64,000 nucleotides of DNA from JARYGU01 sp033795365. GTDB lineage: Bacteria; Pseudomonadota; Alphaproteobacteria; Rhizobiales; Rhizobiaceae. Position numbers and translations under genes: made by a program. A model generated the notes under the pieces. That model saw nothing but the letters and a program-made list of their open reading frames with translations. It did no database searches and was not told where the DNA came from. Of the stretch, positions 39,950 to 48,884 are shown in pieces (within the stretch, counting starts at the first letter, position 1; every line of letters begins with the position of its first letter). The stretch lies in assembly GCA_033795365.1 (NCBI GenBank), contig JARYGU010000009.1, forward strand, positions 62,001 through 126,000, read 5' to 3'.

Positions 39950-42495
39950 GAGGCTTTTCAGTCCGGCAGCTCCTTCTTGCAATCCGGCTGGCTCTGCGCG
40001 AAATGCGCGGCGGCCTGAGAGGCTTCTACATTTTCCTCGCCTGCATCGCGCTCGGAACCGCGGCGATTGCAGGCGTGAATTCCGTTTCCAGCGCGATCAC
40101 GCGGTCGATTGCTGCGCAGGGACAGACACTGCTGGCCGGCGACGTTCGTTTCGAACTCAACAACCGCGTTGCGACGGGCGAGGAGCGTGCCTATTTCGAC
40201 AGCCTCGGTACGGTCTCCCTTTCGTCGGGATTGCGCTCGATGGCGCGGCTCCCGGACGGCGGCGACCAGGCGCTCGTCGAATTGAAGGCCGTGGACGAGG
40301 CCTATCCGCTCTACGGCAGCGCGGAAACGAGCCCGCAGCGCCCCCTTTCCGATCTTCTTGCCGGAGATGGTGATGCATATGGGGCGGTTGCTGCGCCGCT
40401 GCTCTTGGAGCGGCTCGGGATTGCGGTCGGCGACGAGATCATGGTCGGCTCTGCGCGATTGCGGATCACCGCGACATTGGTCAGGGAGCCCGATGCCTTG
40501 TCCGACGGGTTCGGCTTCGCGCCACGCTTGATGGTCTCGCAGCAGGCACTCGCCGCAAGCGGCCTCGTACAGACCGGCAGCCTTGTCGAGCATGCCTACA
40601 AAATCCGCATGGCCGATCCTGCCGCGGCCCTGCTCGGCATCCGCGACCGCTCCAACGAAGCTTTTCCCGCGGCAGGCTGGTCGATCCGCACGAGCGATAA
40701 CGCCGCTCCTTCGCTGACGGCCAATATCACCCGATTTTCGCAGTTCCTGACGCTCGTGGGTCTCACGGCACTCATCGTCGGCGGCGTGGGCGTGGCCAAT
40801 GCGGTAAGGGCGTATCTCGATTCCAAGCGCGGAGTGATTGCCACCTTCAAGTGCCTGGGAGCCCCGGCATCGTTGATCGCCTCGATCTATCTCGTGCAAA
40901 TTCTTCTGATTGCCGCGGTCGGCATCCTCATGGGGCTCGTCGTCGGCGCGCTGATGCCGATGGTCGCCATGCGCTTTCTCGCCGATGTCCTGCCTGTTTC
41001 CGCGGAGGCCGAGCTTTATCCGGGCGCGCTGGCACTCGCAGCCATCTTCGGCGTCCTGACGGCGCTCGCCTTCGCGATCCTGCCGCTCGGGCATGCGCGC
41101 GAGGTTCCGGCGACGGCTCTTTTCCGCGAACAGGGCTTCGAGCGCCGCCGCCTGCCGGCCTGGCCTTACATCCTCGCCGCCGCCATGTTTCTCGCCGTGC
41201 TGGCAGGACTTGCCATCTGGACCGCTTATGATCGCTATATCGCGGTCGTTTTTCTCGGCGGTATCGCCTTTGCCTTCCTTCTCCTTCGCGTCGTCGCCTC
41301 GCTCGTGACGGTTCTTGCGCGATGCAGTCCGCGGGTTCGATCGCCGGCGTTGCGGCTGGCGATCGGCAACATCCATAGGCCGGGGGCGCTGACGCCCTCC
41401 GTCGTGCTGTCGCTCGGTCTCGGCCTTGCGCTGCTCGTCACGTTGACCCTGATCGACGGCAACCTTCGCCGGGAGCTGACCGGAAACCTGCCGGAGCGCG
41501 CGCCGAATTTCTTCTTCGTGGATATCCAGGGAAGCGAGCTCGAAGGGTTCCGCTCGATCCTCAGCCAGCAGATGCCCGAGGGCAAGATCGTCGAGGTGCC
41601 GATGCTGCGCGGCCGCATCACCGCCTTCAACGGTGAGGACGTCGCGAGGCGCAACGTGGCGCCCGCAGGGCGATGGGTGCTTCAGGGCGACCGGGGCATA
41701 ACCTATGCGAGGAACGCTCCCGAGAATTCCACTCTGGTCGAGGGCGAATGGTGGCCTGCCGACTACAGCGGCGAGCCGCTCGTCTCCTTTTCCGAAGAGG
41801 AAGGGCGCGAGCTCGGCCTGAAGCTCGGCGACACGGTCACCGTCAACGTTCTCGGCCGCAACATCACCGCAAGGATTGCCAACTTCCGCACCGTCGAATG
41901 GGAGTCGTTGTCGATCAACTTCGTGATGGTCTTCTCGCCGAATACCTTCGCCGGTGCGCCGCATGCCTGGCTTGCGACCATGATCGATCCGGGAGCCACG
42001 GCGCAGCAGGAAGCAGCAACGCTCAGGGCTGTCACCAATGCCTATCCGACGATCACCAGCGTGCGGGTCAAGGATGCGCTCGATATCGTCAACGAACTGG
42101 TCGGGCAGCTCGCCGTTGCGATCCGCGCTGCCGCAGCCGTCGCGCTCATCGCCTCGGTGCTGGTGCTTGCCGGGGCGCTCGCGGCGGGAAATCGCGCACG
42201 CATCCACGATGCGGTCGTGCTTAAGACGCTGGGAGCCACGCGCAACACCCTGATCCGTGCATTCAGTTACGAATATATGATGCTGGGGCTTGCGACAGCG
42301 ATCTTCGCCCTCCTTGCCGGCGGCGTGGCAGCCTGGTTCGTCGTCAGCAGGATCATGACGCTGCCGTCAAGCTTCCTTCCGGACGTCGCGGTCGCGACGG
42401 TCGTGACAGCGCTCGTCATGACGGTCGGCATCGGACTTGCCGGGACATGGCGCGTTCTGGGGCAGAAGGCGGCTCCGGTACTTCGCGAGCTGTAG
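39946..42495 (+). CDS. FtsX-like ABC permease, YbbP-type
   Basis: The 849-residue membrane protein has an N-terminal membrane anchor, a first periplasmic MacB-like domain, two blocks of FtsX-type segments (around residues 265-480, with GGVGVANAVRAYLDSKRGVIATFKCLGAP as the typical FtsX loop, and near 715-840), and a further large periplasmic domain between them. This two-core layout with about ten segments is that of YbbP. It works with the ATPase gene that overlaps its start. Substrate unknown; the neighbour tesA suggests fatty-acyl or lysolipid traffic in the envelope, which is inference. Confidence 0.9.
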   Translation: MRGFSVRQLLLAIRLALREMRGGLRGFYIFLACIALGTAAIAGVNSVSSAITRSIAAQGQTLLAGDVRFELNNRVATGEERAYFDSLGTVSLSSGLRSMARLPDGGDQALVELKAVDEAYPLYGSAETSPQRPLSDLLAGDGDAYGAVAAPLLLERLGIAVGDEIMVGSARLRITATLVREPDALSDGFGFAPRLMVSQQALAASGLVQTGSLVEHAYKIRMADPAAALLGIRDRSNEAFPAAGWSIRTSDNAAPSLTANITRFSQFLTLVGLTALIVGGVGVANAVRAYLDSKRGVIATFKCLGAPASLIASIYLVQILLIAAVGILMGLVVGALMPMVAMRFLADVLPVSAEAELYPGALALAAIFGVLTALAFAILPLGHAREVPATALFREQGFERRRLPAWPYILAAAMFLAVLAGLAIWTAYDRYIAVVFLGGIAFAFLLLRVVASLVTVLARCSPRVRSPALRLAIGNIHRPGALTPSVVLSLGLGLALLVTLTLIDGNLRRELTGNLPERAPNFFFVDIQGSELEGFRSILSQQMPEGKIVEVPMLRGRITAFNGEDVARRNVAPAGRWVLQGDRGITYARNAPENSTLVEGEWWPADYSGEPLVSFSEEEGRELGLKLGDTVTVNVLGRNITARIANFRTVEWESLSINFVMVFSPNTFAGAPHAWLATMIDPGATAQQEAATLRAVTNAYPTITSVRVKDALDIVNELVGQLAVAIRAAAAVALIASVLVLAGALAAGNRARIHDAVVLKTLGATRNTLIRAFSYEYMMLGLATAIFALLAGGVAAWFVVSRIMTLPSSFLPDVAVATVVTALVMTVGIGLAGTWRVLGQKAAPVLREL

Positions 42496-42743
42496 AAGGG
42501 AAACGACGGCGCTCCCACGGGCCGAACGCCTCGCGGGAAGGTGAAGGGTCGGACGAGCAAGGGTCTTGTGCCGAACCCAATTCGTCATCATATTTGGTGA
42601 AGGCATGCTGGAGCCCCGCAGCGGCGCCTGGGTGATCGGGCCAGAATCGGTTGATGAACCGGAAGGTCCGTAGGCCTCCGCCCCGAAAGGGAATGGATGG
42701 TTACCCGACACCGTAGAAACCATAGGGGCTTTGAGAGGAAAAA

Positions 42744-43487
42744 ATGGCTGATTTCCGCAACTACCAGAATCGGATGGCGCAGACCGGCACGCAAACCGGC
42801 GCCATGATCGATGAAGGCCTGCGTTCCTATATGCTGAGGGTCTACAACCTCATGGCATTGGGACTGGTCATCACCGGCGTGGTGGCGTTCGCTGCGTCGC
42901 AGATGGCGTTTGCCGGCGGGCAGCTCACGGCTTTCGGGCAGGCAATCTATGTCAGCCCGCTGAAGTGGATCGTGATGCTGGCGCCGCTCGCGCTCGTTTT
43001 CTACATGAGCTTCCGAATCCACACCATGAGCGTGGCTGCCGCGCAGACGACCTTCTGGGTCTATGCCGGACTTATGGGCCTGTCGCTGTCGTCGATCTTC
43101 CTGATCTATACCGGCGCCAGCATCGTGCAGACCTTCTTCGTCTCGGCTGCGGCCTTCGGCGCCCTGTCGCTCTACGGATACACGACGAAGCGTAACTTGT
43201 CGGCGATCGGCTCGTTTCTGATCATGGGCCTTTTCGGGCTGATCATTGCGTCGCTCGTCAACATTTTCCTGCAGTCTTCGGCGCTCGAATTCGCGATCTC
43301 CGCGATCGGCGTCCTGGTCTTCGCCGGCCTCACGGCCTGGGATACCCAGAAGATCAAGGAGATGTATTTCGAGGCTGACGACGATGTCGTGGCCGGCCGA
43401 AAGGCGATCATGGGTGCTCTGACGCTCTATCTCGACTTCATCAACCTGTTCCTGTTCCTTCTGCGTTTTCTCGGCAATCGCGAGTAA
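42744..43487 (+). CDS. Bax inhibitor-1/YccA family membrane protein
   Basis: The 247-residue product has seven hydrophobic segments and the family end signature, with AWDTQKIKEMY and the C-terminal LTLYLDFINLFLFLLRFLG. Family proteins act as pH-dependent ion leak channels, and YccA protects SecY from FtsH. The start is ATG 42744, with TTGAGAGG upstream. It is a single gene with its own terminator. Confidence 0.92.
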   Translation: MADFRNYQNRMAQTGTQTGAMIDEGLRSYMLRVYNLMALGLVITGVVAFAASQMAFAGGQLTAFGQAIYVSPLKWIVMLAPLALVFYMSFRIHTMSVAAAQTTFWVYAGLMGLSLSSIFLIYTGASIVQTFFVSAAAFGALSLYGYTTKRNLSAIGSFLIMGLFGLIIASLVNIFLQSSALEFAISAIGVLVFAGLTAWDTQKIKEMYFEADDDVVAGRKAIMGALTLYLDFINLFLFLLRFLGNRE

Positions 43488-43522
43488 TCGCGCAGAAACC
43501 CGATATGGTTGACTGAGAAATG

Positions 43523-43549
43523 AACCCCGCCGGAAACGGCGGGGTTTTT
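43523..43549 (+). terminator. Intrinsic terminator after the BI-1/YccA gene
   Basis: AACCCCGCC pairs with GGCGGGGTT around GGAAAC, then TTTTTC. It lies about 36 bp after the stop codon. Confidence 0.9.
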
Positions 43550-43579
43550 CGTTGCCGTCGCCGATCGATTTCGATCCGC

Positions 43580-43632
43580 TTGACCGTGCTTCCAGTTTGT
43601 GCGTATTTATGCATGTTTTTGCATGATTGGAT
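43580..43632 (+). promoter_or_regulatory. Promoter and repeated TGCATG motif of the DeoR gene
   Basis: TTGACC (43580-43585) and TATTTA (43604-43609) are 18 bp apart. Just after the -10 box the sequence has ATGCATG and TTGCATGA in close succession (43609-43626), a likely operator for autoregulation. The regulator identity is inferred from position. Confidence 0.45.
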
Positions 43633-43637
43633 TCGAT

Positions 43638-44411
43638 ATGCTGGCAACCGAACTGCTGCTGGGGGAAAGGCAGGCCCTAATTCAGGAACGGCTGGAGCGA
43701 TCCGGCCGCGTCATCGCCGCCGAGCTCGCACAGGAGCTTGCCGTCTCCGAAGACACGATCCGGCGGGACCTGCGGGAAATGGCGGCCGCAGGCCTCTGCC
43801 GCCGCGTCTATGGCGGCGCGCTTCCGGTATCGCCGGCCAGTGGCTCCTTAAGCGAGCGCATGGCGATCGGGACCGAAAGAAAGCAGGCGCTGGCGCGGGC
43901 CTCCATCTCCTTCATCGAACCGGGCTCCACGATTTTTCTCGACGCCGGCAGCACGAATCTCGCCATTGCCCAGGCGCTTCCCGAGGACAGAGACCTGACG
44001 GTCGCCACCAATGCCCCTTCCATAGCTGCGACCCTCATCGACCGGTCCGGTGTGGACATCATCCAGATCGGCGGGCAGGTCGACAAGAAGGTCGGCGGGG
44101 CAATCGGGGCCAAGGCGATGCGCGACGCGGAGGCCCTGCGCCCAGACCTCTGTATTCTGGGCGTCTGCGGGATCGACCGGGATGCCGGCGTGACGGCGTA
44201 TAGTTTCGAGGATGCGGAATTCAAGCGTTTCCTTGCCCAGAGAAGCAGGGCGGTTCTCGTGGCCGTCACAAGCGACAAGCTCTCGACCGCTGCTGCCTAC
44301 GCGGTCATTCCGCTTTCTTCCGTCAGTTGCGCCGTCTTCGAGGCGGACGCGGATGAACAGGAGGTGGCAGCTTATGCTTCGGCAGGGCTGCGGATCCTGC
44401 GTGCGCAATAA
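43638..44411 (+). CDS. DeoR-family transcriptional regulator
   Basis: The 257-residue protein has an N-terminal DeoR HTH (RQALIQERLERSGRVIAAELAQELAVSEDTIRRDLREMAAAGLCRRVYGGAL) and a DeoR sensor domain with GSTIFLDAGSTNLAIAQ, TNAPSIA, and the LCILGVCGID and DAEFKRFLAQRS stretches, which bind a phosphorylated sugar in this family. I start at ATG 43638; earlier starts run through the promoter. A sugar-type MFS gene follows 62 bp later on the same strand, and may be its target. Confidence 0.9.
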   Translation: MLATELLLGERQALIQERLERSGRVIAAELAQELAVSEDTIRRDLREMAAAGLCRRVYGGALPVSPASGSLSERMAIGTERKQALARASISFIEPGSTIFLDAGSTNLAIAQALPEDRDLTVATNAPSIAATLIDRSGVDIIQIGGQVDKKVGGAIGAKAMRDAEALRPDLCILGVCGIDRDAGVTAYSFEDAEFKRFLAQRSRAVLVAVTSDKLSTAAAYAVIPLSSVSCAVFEADADEQEVAAYASAGLRILRAQ

Positions 44412-44473
44412 CTCAATGGCCTGATCCGGCGCCTGCCGCTGCAATCAAAATCATTCGAACCGGAAACACCCCC

Positions 44474-45667
44474 ATGACCTCTCAAGACGATGCCGCTCCC
44501 GGCAGAATCCTCAAATCGAGCTATTTCCCGGCGTCCCGCATCGCCGTGTCGGGGCTCTTTCTGCTCAACGGAACCTTTATGGGCGCCTGGGCGCCGAAAA
44601 TCCCGGAATTCGCCAGCCGCCTGAGTCTCAGCGAATCCGCGCTTGGCCTGATGATCGTCTGCTTCGGTATCGGTTCGCTGGTGCTGATGCCGGTTGCCGG
44701 CATCCTGGTCGCTCATTTCGGCGCGGCCAGGACGGTGAAGGGCGCGACGCTCGTTTTCCTGCCGACGCTGCTCTATCTGTCGCTCGCTCCCAATATCTGG
44801 ATGGGGGGGGTCGCGATCTTCCTCTTCGGCGGCCTGACGGGCGCGATGGACATCGCGATGAATGCCAATGCCGTGGAAGTCGAGAAGTCGATGCGGCGGG
44901 CGATCATGTCCTCTTGCCACGCATTCTGGAGCCTCGGCGCCTTCATCGGCGCGACCAGTGGCGGCTATCTCATCGAGACGATCGGCGTGCTTGGGCATGC
45001 GGGTGTCCTGACCTTTCTGGCGCTTGTCGGCCTGGCGCTCATCTGGTCCTCGATCCTGAAGGACAAGCCGCATCTGTCGGAAGAGAGGCAGAAGGTTCGA
45101 TTGCCGATGTCCCCGTTGCCCTGGTTGATCGGTCTCGTCGCGCTTTTCTCGATGATTCCGGAAGGTTCCATCCTCGACTGGGGTGCGCTCTATATGCGCG
45201 ACGAACTCGGCGCGCCGCTGGCGCTTTCCGGTTTCGCTTTCGGCGCCTTTTCGGCGACCATGGCGATCATGCGCTTTGCCGGCGACCACGTGCGCGACCG
45301 CTGGGGTGCGGTCAAGACGCTGCGCATCTCGACCCTCCTCGCCATCGTCGGAATGGTGACGGCGGGTCTGGCGCCCGATGCCTATGTGGCGATGGTGGGC
45401 TTCGCCATCTGCGGCGTCGGAATCTCCAACATGGTGCCGATCGCCTTTTCGGCCGCGGGCAACCTGCCGGGATTCGCGCAGGGCGTCGCTCTCTCGGTGA
45501 CGACCGTGATGGGATATTCCGGCACGCTGTTTGCCCCGTCGCTGATCGGCTTCGTCGCTGAATATACCGGCTTTTCCATGGTCTTTACCTTTCTGCCGGT
45601 TCTTCTCATCGTCGTTCTCCTGTTGTCGCATCATGCCGTGCATGCGGATGTAAAGGAAAGACATTAG
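44474..45667 (+). CDS. MFS transporter, YbjJ/FucP-like
   Basis: The 397-residue product has 12 hydrophobic segments. Early motifs are FLLNGTFMGAWAPKIPEFASRLSLSESALGLM and GAMDIAMNANAVEVE, characteristic of the YbjJ-type MFS subfamily related to sugar permeases. It follows the DeoR regulator on the same strand. The substrate is unknown; a sugar or sugar derivative is likely given the DeoR neighbour. Confidence 0.87.
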   Translation: MTSQDDAAPGRILKSSYFPASRIAVSGLFLLNGTFMGAWAPKIPEFASRLSLSESALGLMIVCFGIGSLVLMPVAGILVAHFGAARTVKGATLVFLPTLLYLSLAPNIWMGGVAIFLFGGLTGAMDIAMNANAVEVEKSMRRAIMSSCHAFWSLGAFIGATSGGYLIETIGVLGHAGVLTFLALVGLALIWSSILKDKPHLSEERQKVRLPMSPLPWLIGLVALFSMIPEGSILDWGALYMRDELGAPLALSGFAFGAFSATMAIMRFAGDHVRDRWGAVKTLRISTLLAIVGMVTAGLAPDAYVAMVGFAICGVGISNMVPIAFSAAGNLPGFAQGVALSVTTVMGYSGTLFAPSLIGFVAEYTGFSMVFTFLPVLLIVVLLLSHHAVHADVKERH

Positions 45668-45814
45668 GGTCTTGAGCCGAAAGGCGCAGACAAGGGTGAA
45701 ACAAATCGCCGCCAAAGCCGGGCGCGCGGTTGACAAGCCACATTTCCTGTTCCACCTGAGGGGAAACGGGGCGCCCCCGAGGTGCCTGCTATGGCCATAA
45801 GGCACGAGGCTTCG

Positions 45815-47068
45815 ATGTCGCTTCCATTCGATTTTGAACCGCAGCCGCGCCGCAAGTCCGTCGGCGTCGATGTCGGCGGCGTCATTGTGGGCGGCGGTGC
45901 CCCGGTCGTCGTCCAGTCGATGACCAATACGGACACCGCCGATATCGATGCTACGGTTGCGCAGGTCGCCGCGCTTTCCCGTGCCGGATCGGAGATCGTG
46001 CGCATCACCGTCGACCGCGACGAAAGCGCTGCCGCCGTTCCCAAGATACGCGAGCGGCTTCTGCGGCTCGGCATGGATGTGCCACTCGTCGGGGACTTTC
46101 ATTATATCGGCCACAAGCTTCTGGCCGATCATCCGGCCTGTGCCGAAGCGCTCGCCAAGTATCGCATCAATCCGGGCAATGTCGGCTTCAAGGACAAGAA
46201 GGACAAGCAGTTCGGCGCGATCATCGAACGCGCCATCGAGTATGACAAACCGGTGCGCATCGGCGTCAACTGGGGCTCGCTCGATCAAGAGCTGCTGACG
46301 CGCCTGATGAACGAGAACCAGCAGAAAGGCTTTCCGCTGACGGCCCAGCATGTGATGCGCGAGGCGATCGTGCAGTCGGCGCTTCTTTCAGCCGAGCTTG
46401 CAGAGGAGATCGGCCTTGCGCGCAACCGCATAATCCTTTCGGCAAAGGTCAGCAATGTGCAGGACCTGGTCGCCGTTTATGCGATGCTGTCGGTGCGTTC
46501 CGACCACGCGCTACATCTCGGGCTTACGGAAGCCGGCATGGGTACCAAGGGCATCGTCGCTTCCTCCGCCTCCCTCGGCATCCTGATGCAGCAGGGCATC
46601 GGAGATACGATCCGCATCTCGCTGACGCCGGAACCGGGCGGCGACCGCACCCGCGAGGTCCAGGTGGCGCAGGAGCTCCTGCAGGTCATGGGCTTTCGCC
46701 AGTTCGTACCTGTCGTCGCCGCTTGTCCGGGCTGCGGGCGCACGACATCGACCGTCTTCCAGGAGCTCGCCCAGAAGATCCAGGAGGACATCCGCCGCAA
46801 CATGCCGGTGTGGCGCGAGAAATATCCGGGCGTCGAGGCTTTGAAGGTCGCGGTCATGGGCTGCATCGTCAACGGCCCGGGCGAGAGCAAGCATGCCGAC
46901 ATCGGCATCTCGCTTCCCGGAACGGGCGAAATGCCGGCTGCGCCGGTGTTCATCGACGGTCAGAAGGCGATAACGCTGCGCGGCCCGAATATTGCCGCGG
47001 AATTCGAGGCGCTCGTAGCCGACTATATCGAAAAGCGCTATGGCCGGGGGCAGGTGGCGGCGGAATAG
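45815..47068 (+). CDS. ispG: 4-hydroxy-3-methylbut-2-enyl diphosphate synthase (IspG/GcpE)
   Basis: IspG carries out the reductive ring-opening of MEcPP in the MEP isoprenoid pathway. The 417-residue product has the TIM-barrel part (VVVQSMTNTDTADIDATV, LVGDFHYIGHKLLAD, RINPGNVG, VRIGVNWGSLDQELL) and the [4Fe-4S] cysteines in VAACPGCGRTT and MGCIVNGPGESKHADIGIS. The start is ATG 45815 (MSLPFDFEP); ATG 45791 is possible. ispA for the later prenyl step lies 2 kb on, on the other strand. Confidence 0.95.
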   Translation: MSLPFDFEPQPRRKSVGVDVGGVIVGGGAPVVVQSMTNTDTADIDATVAQVAALSRAGSEIVRITVDRDESAAAVPKIRERLLRLGMDVPLVGDFHYIGHKLLADHPACAEALAKYRINPGNVGFKDKKDKQFGAIIERAIEYDKPVRIGVNWGSLDQELLTRLMNENQQKGFPLTAQHVMREAIVQSALLSAELAEEIGLARNRIILSAKVSNVQDLVAVYAMLSVRSDHALHLGLTEAGMGTKGIVASSASLGILMQQGIGDTIRISLTPEPGGDRTREVQVAQELLQVMGFRQFVPVVAACPGCGRTTSTVFQELAQKIQEDIRRNMPVWREKYPGVEALKVAVMGCIVNGPGESKHADIGISLPGTGEMPAAPVFIDGQKAITLRGPNIAAEFEALVADYIEKRYGRGQVAAE

Positions 47069-47069
47069 A

Positions 47070-47720
47070 TCAGAGCCGTGCCGAAAGCAGCTTGAAACCG
47101 GCGAAGGCAAAGAAGCCAGCCATCAGTCCCTCGATCAGGCGTCGCGATTTCATATAGGCGCGGTGGACGGGACCTAGCGAGAATACCAGCGCGAACCCAA
47201 GGAAGGTCACGAGGCCGATCGCCATGCAGCCGGCGATGAAGGCCGCGGTCACGGTGACCGGAGCGCCGGCCGGCATGCCGAGCGATGTCAGCATGATCCA
47301 GGCGAAAATGGCTTTCGGATTGGTCAGGTGAATGCCGAGGCCCTTGAGATACTGGCGGCGAGGGGAGAGCGGCACGGCAGTCCGGCGCACCCTGTATTTC
47401 TCGCCGCTCGTCATTGCCGAACGCAGCGCATTCCAGGCAAGCCAGAGCAGATAGCAGCCACCGGCGATCTTGAGGATGACGATCGCCTGACCGTAGGTCC
47501 TGATCAATGCCGAGAGACCCGAAGCGGTCAGCACCGCCCATGTGTAGGAACCCGTCAGCACACCGAACGCCAGCGCCAGTCCGGCGGCGCGACCCTGGCT
47601 GACCGACGTCGCGATGATTGCCAGGATCGCCGGTCCAGGCGAGGCGGTGGCGATAAGATAGGCCGTCCAGGCGATGGCGAGCTGGGGCAGGTATGGCGTG
47701 ATGTCTGTCATGGAAACCAC
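47070..47720 (-). CDS. LysE/RhtB-family amino-acid exporter
   Basis: The 216-residue inner-membrane protein has six hydrophobic segments and the family N-terminal motif ASPGPAILAIIATSVSQGRAAGLALAFGV, then GGCYLLWLAWNALRS and a LTNPKAIFAWIM stretch. It should export an amino acid such as homoserine, threonine or a leucine type. It converges on ispG with 1 bp between stops. A second member lies at 60693-61349. Confidence 0.87.
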   Translation of the reverse strand: MVSMTDITPYLPQLAIAWTAYLIATASPGPAILAIIATSVSQGRAAGLALAFGVLTGSYTWAVLTASGLSALIRTYGQAIVILKIAGGCYLLWLAWNALRSAMTSGEKYRVRRTAVPLSPRRQYLKGLGIHLTNPKAIFAWIMLTSLGMPAGAPVTVTAAFIAGCMAIGLVTFLGFALVFSLGPVHRAYMKSRRLIEGLMAGFFAFAGFKLLSARL

Positions 47721-47823
47721 TCTGTCGATCCGCCGGCACCATACGCCATGTCGAGCCGAATGCCAGCAGGCTTTCGGTTCCGGCAGGTTTTCCGGTTTGC
47801 GCTGCTTCTACGACGATATGAGA

Positions 47824-48879
47824 TCAAACGATTTCATCAAGCGCCGCTATCAGCCGGTCGCACTCCTCGGCCGTGCCGATCGAGATGCGCAGGAAGTCGG
47901 AAATGCGTGGCCGAGCGAAATGCCGCACGATGACCGCGTGGTCGCGCAGGTTCCTGGCGAGCGTTTCGCCACTATGGTCCGGATGGCGAGCGAAGACGAA
48001 GTTCGCCTGCGACGGCAGCACCTCGAAGCCGCGCTGCCGTAGGGCTCCCGTCACACGCCGGCGCGACTCGATCACCCTCTGCCGGGTTTCCTCGAACCAG
48101 CTTTCGTCTTCGATCGCGGCGGTCGCCCCGGCCTGCGCCGGCCGCCCGAGCGGGTAGGAATTGAAACTGTCCTTCACCCGTTCCAGCGCCTCGATAAGCG
48201 GACGCTGGCCGATCGCGAAGCCGACGCGCAGTCCTGCAAGCGAGCGGGATTTCGAAAAGGTCTGGACGACCAGCAGGTTCTCGTATTTTTGGACCAGCGG
48301 CGCGGCGGTCTCGCCACCGAAATCGACATAGGCCTCGTCGATCACGACGACGGCGTCCGGATGCTCGGCGACAAGTGCCCCGATCGTCGAGAGTGGCAGG
48401 CCAATTCCCGTCGGGGCGTTGGGATTCGGCAGGACGATCGCTCCGGCCGGCCGGCGGTAGTCGGCAATGTCCACTGTGAAATCATCTCTCAGCGGGATTT
48501 CCGCCGCGTCGATCCCGAACAGGCGGCAATAGGTCGGATAAAAGCTGTAGGTGATGTCTGGATAGAGCAGAGGCTTCTCGTGCTTCAGGAGCGCGAGGAA
48601 GGTATGAGCCAGCACCTCGTCGGATCCGTTGCCGACGAACACTTCGCCGATCTCGACGCCATATCGTTTTGCGATCGCCTGACGCAGTTCGAGCGCGGAC
48701 GGATCCGGATAGCGCCGAAGATCGTCGCTGGCCGCTTCCCGGATCGCCGCAATCACCTTTGGCGACGGTCCATAAGGGTTTTCGTTCGTGTTGAGCTTCA
48801 CGAGATTGTCGATGCGCGGTTGTTCGCCCGCCACGTATGGCTTAAGCGTCGAAACGATCGGCGACCAGTATTTGCTCAT
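47824..48879 (-). CDS. hisC: Histidinol-phosphate aminotransferase
   Basis: It is a class I/II PLP-dependent aminotransferase (351 residues) of histidine synthesis. Marks: LNTNENPYGPSP, the VGNGSDEVLAHTF loop, LPNPNAPTG, DEAYVDFGG, and the Schiff-base Lys in FSKSRSLAGLRVG. HisC enzymes in rhizobia may also act on Phe/Tyr. The start is ATG 48879, 5 bp after the ispA stop; co-transcription is likely. Distance from the other his genes is typical of Rhizobiaceae. Confidence 0.9.
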   Translation of the reverse strand: MSKYWSPIVSTLKPYVAGEQPRIDNLVKLNTNENPYGPSPKVIAAIREAASDDLRRYPDPSALELRQAIAKRYGVEIGEVFVGNGSDEVLAHTFLALLKHEKPLLYPDITYSFYPTYCRLFGIDAAEIPLRDDFTVDIADYRRPAGAIVLPNPNAPTGIGLPLSTIGALVAEHPDAVVVIDEAYVDFGGETAAPLVQKYENLLVVQTFSKSRSLAGLRVGFAIGQRPLIEALERVKDSFNSYPLGRPAQAGATAAIEDESWFEETRQRVIESRRRVTGALRQRGFEVLPSQANFVFARHPDHSGETLARNLRDHAVIVRHFARPRISDFLRISIGTAEECDRLIAALDEIV

Positions 48880-48884
48880 GCGCG

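Noticed and set aside
39958..42207. 749-codon open frame antisense to the YbbP-type permease gene
   Set aside because: It is the mirror of codon bias in a high-GC gene; its product is rich in Arg/His/Asp/Glu and matches no family.
42496..42743. Possible tRNA or small RNA in the gap before the BI-1/YccA gene
   Set aside because: No cloverleaf, T-loop sequence or terminator could be found.
44372..46351. 659-codon minus-strand frame over the MFS and ispG genes
   Set aside because: It is antisense to two clear genes and has low-complexity charged composition.
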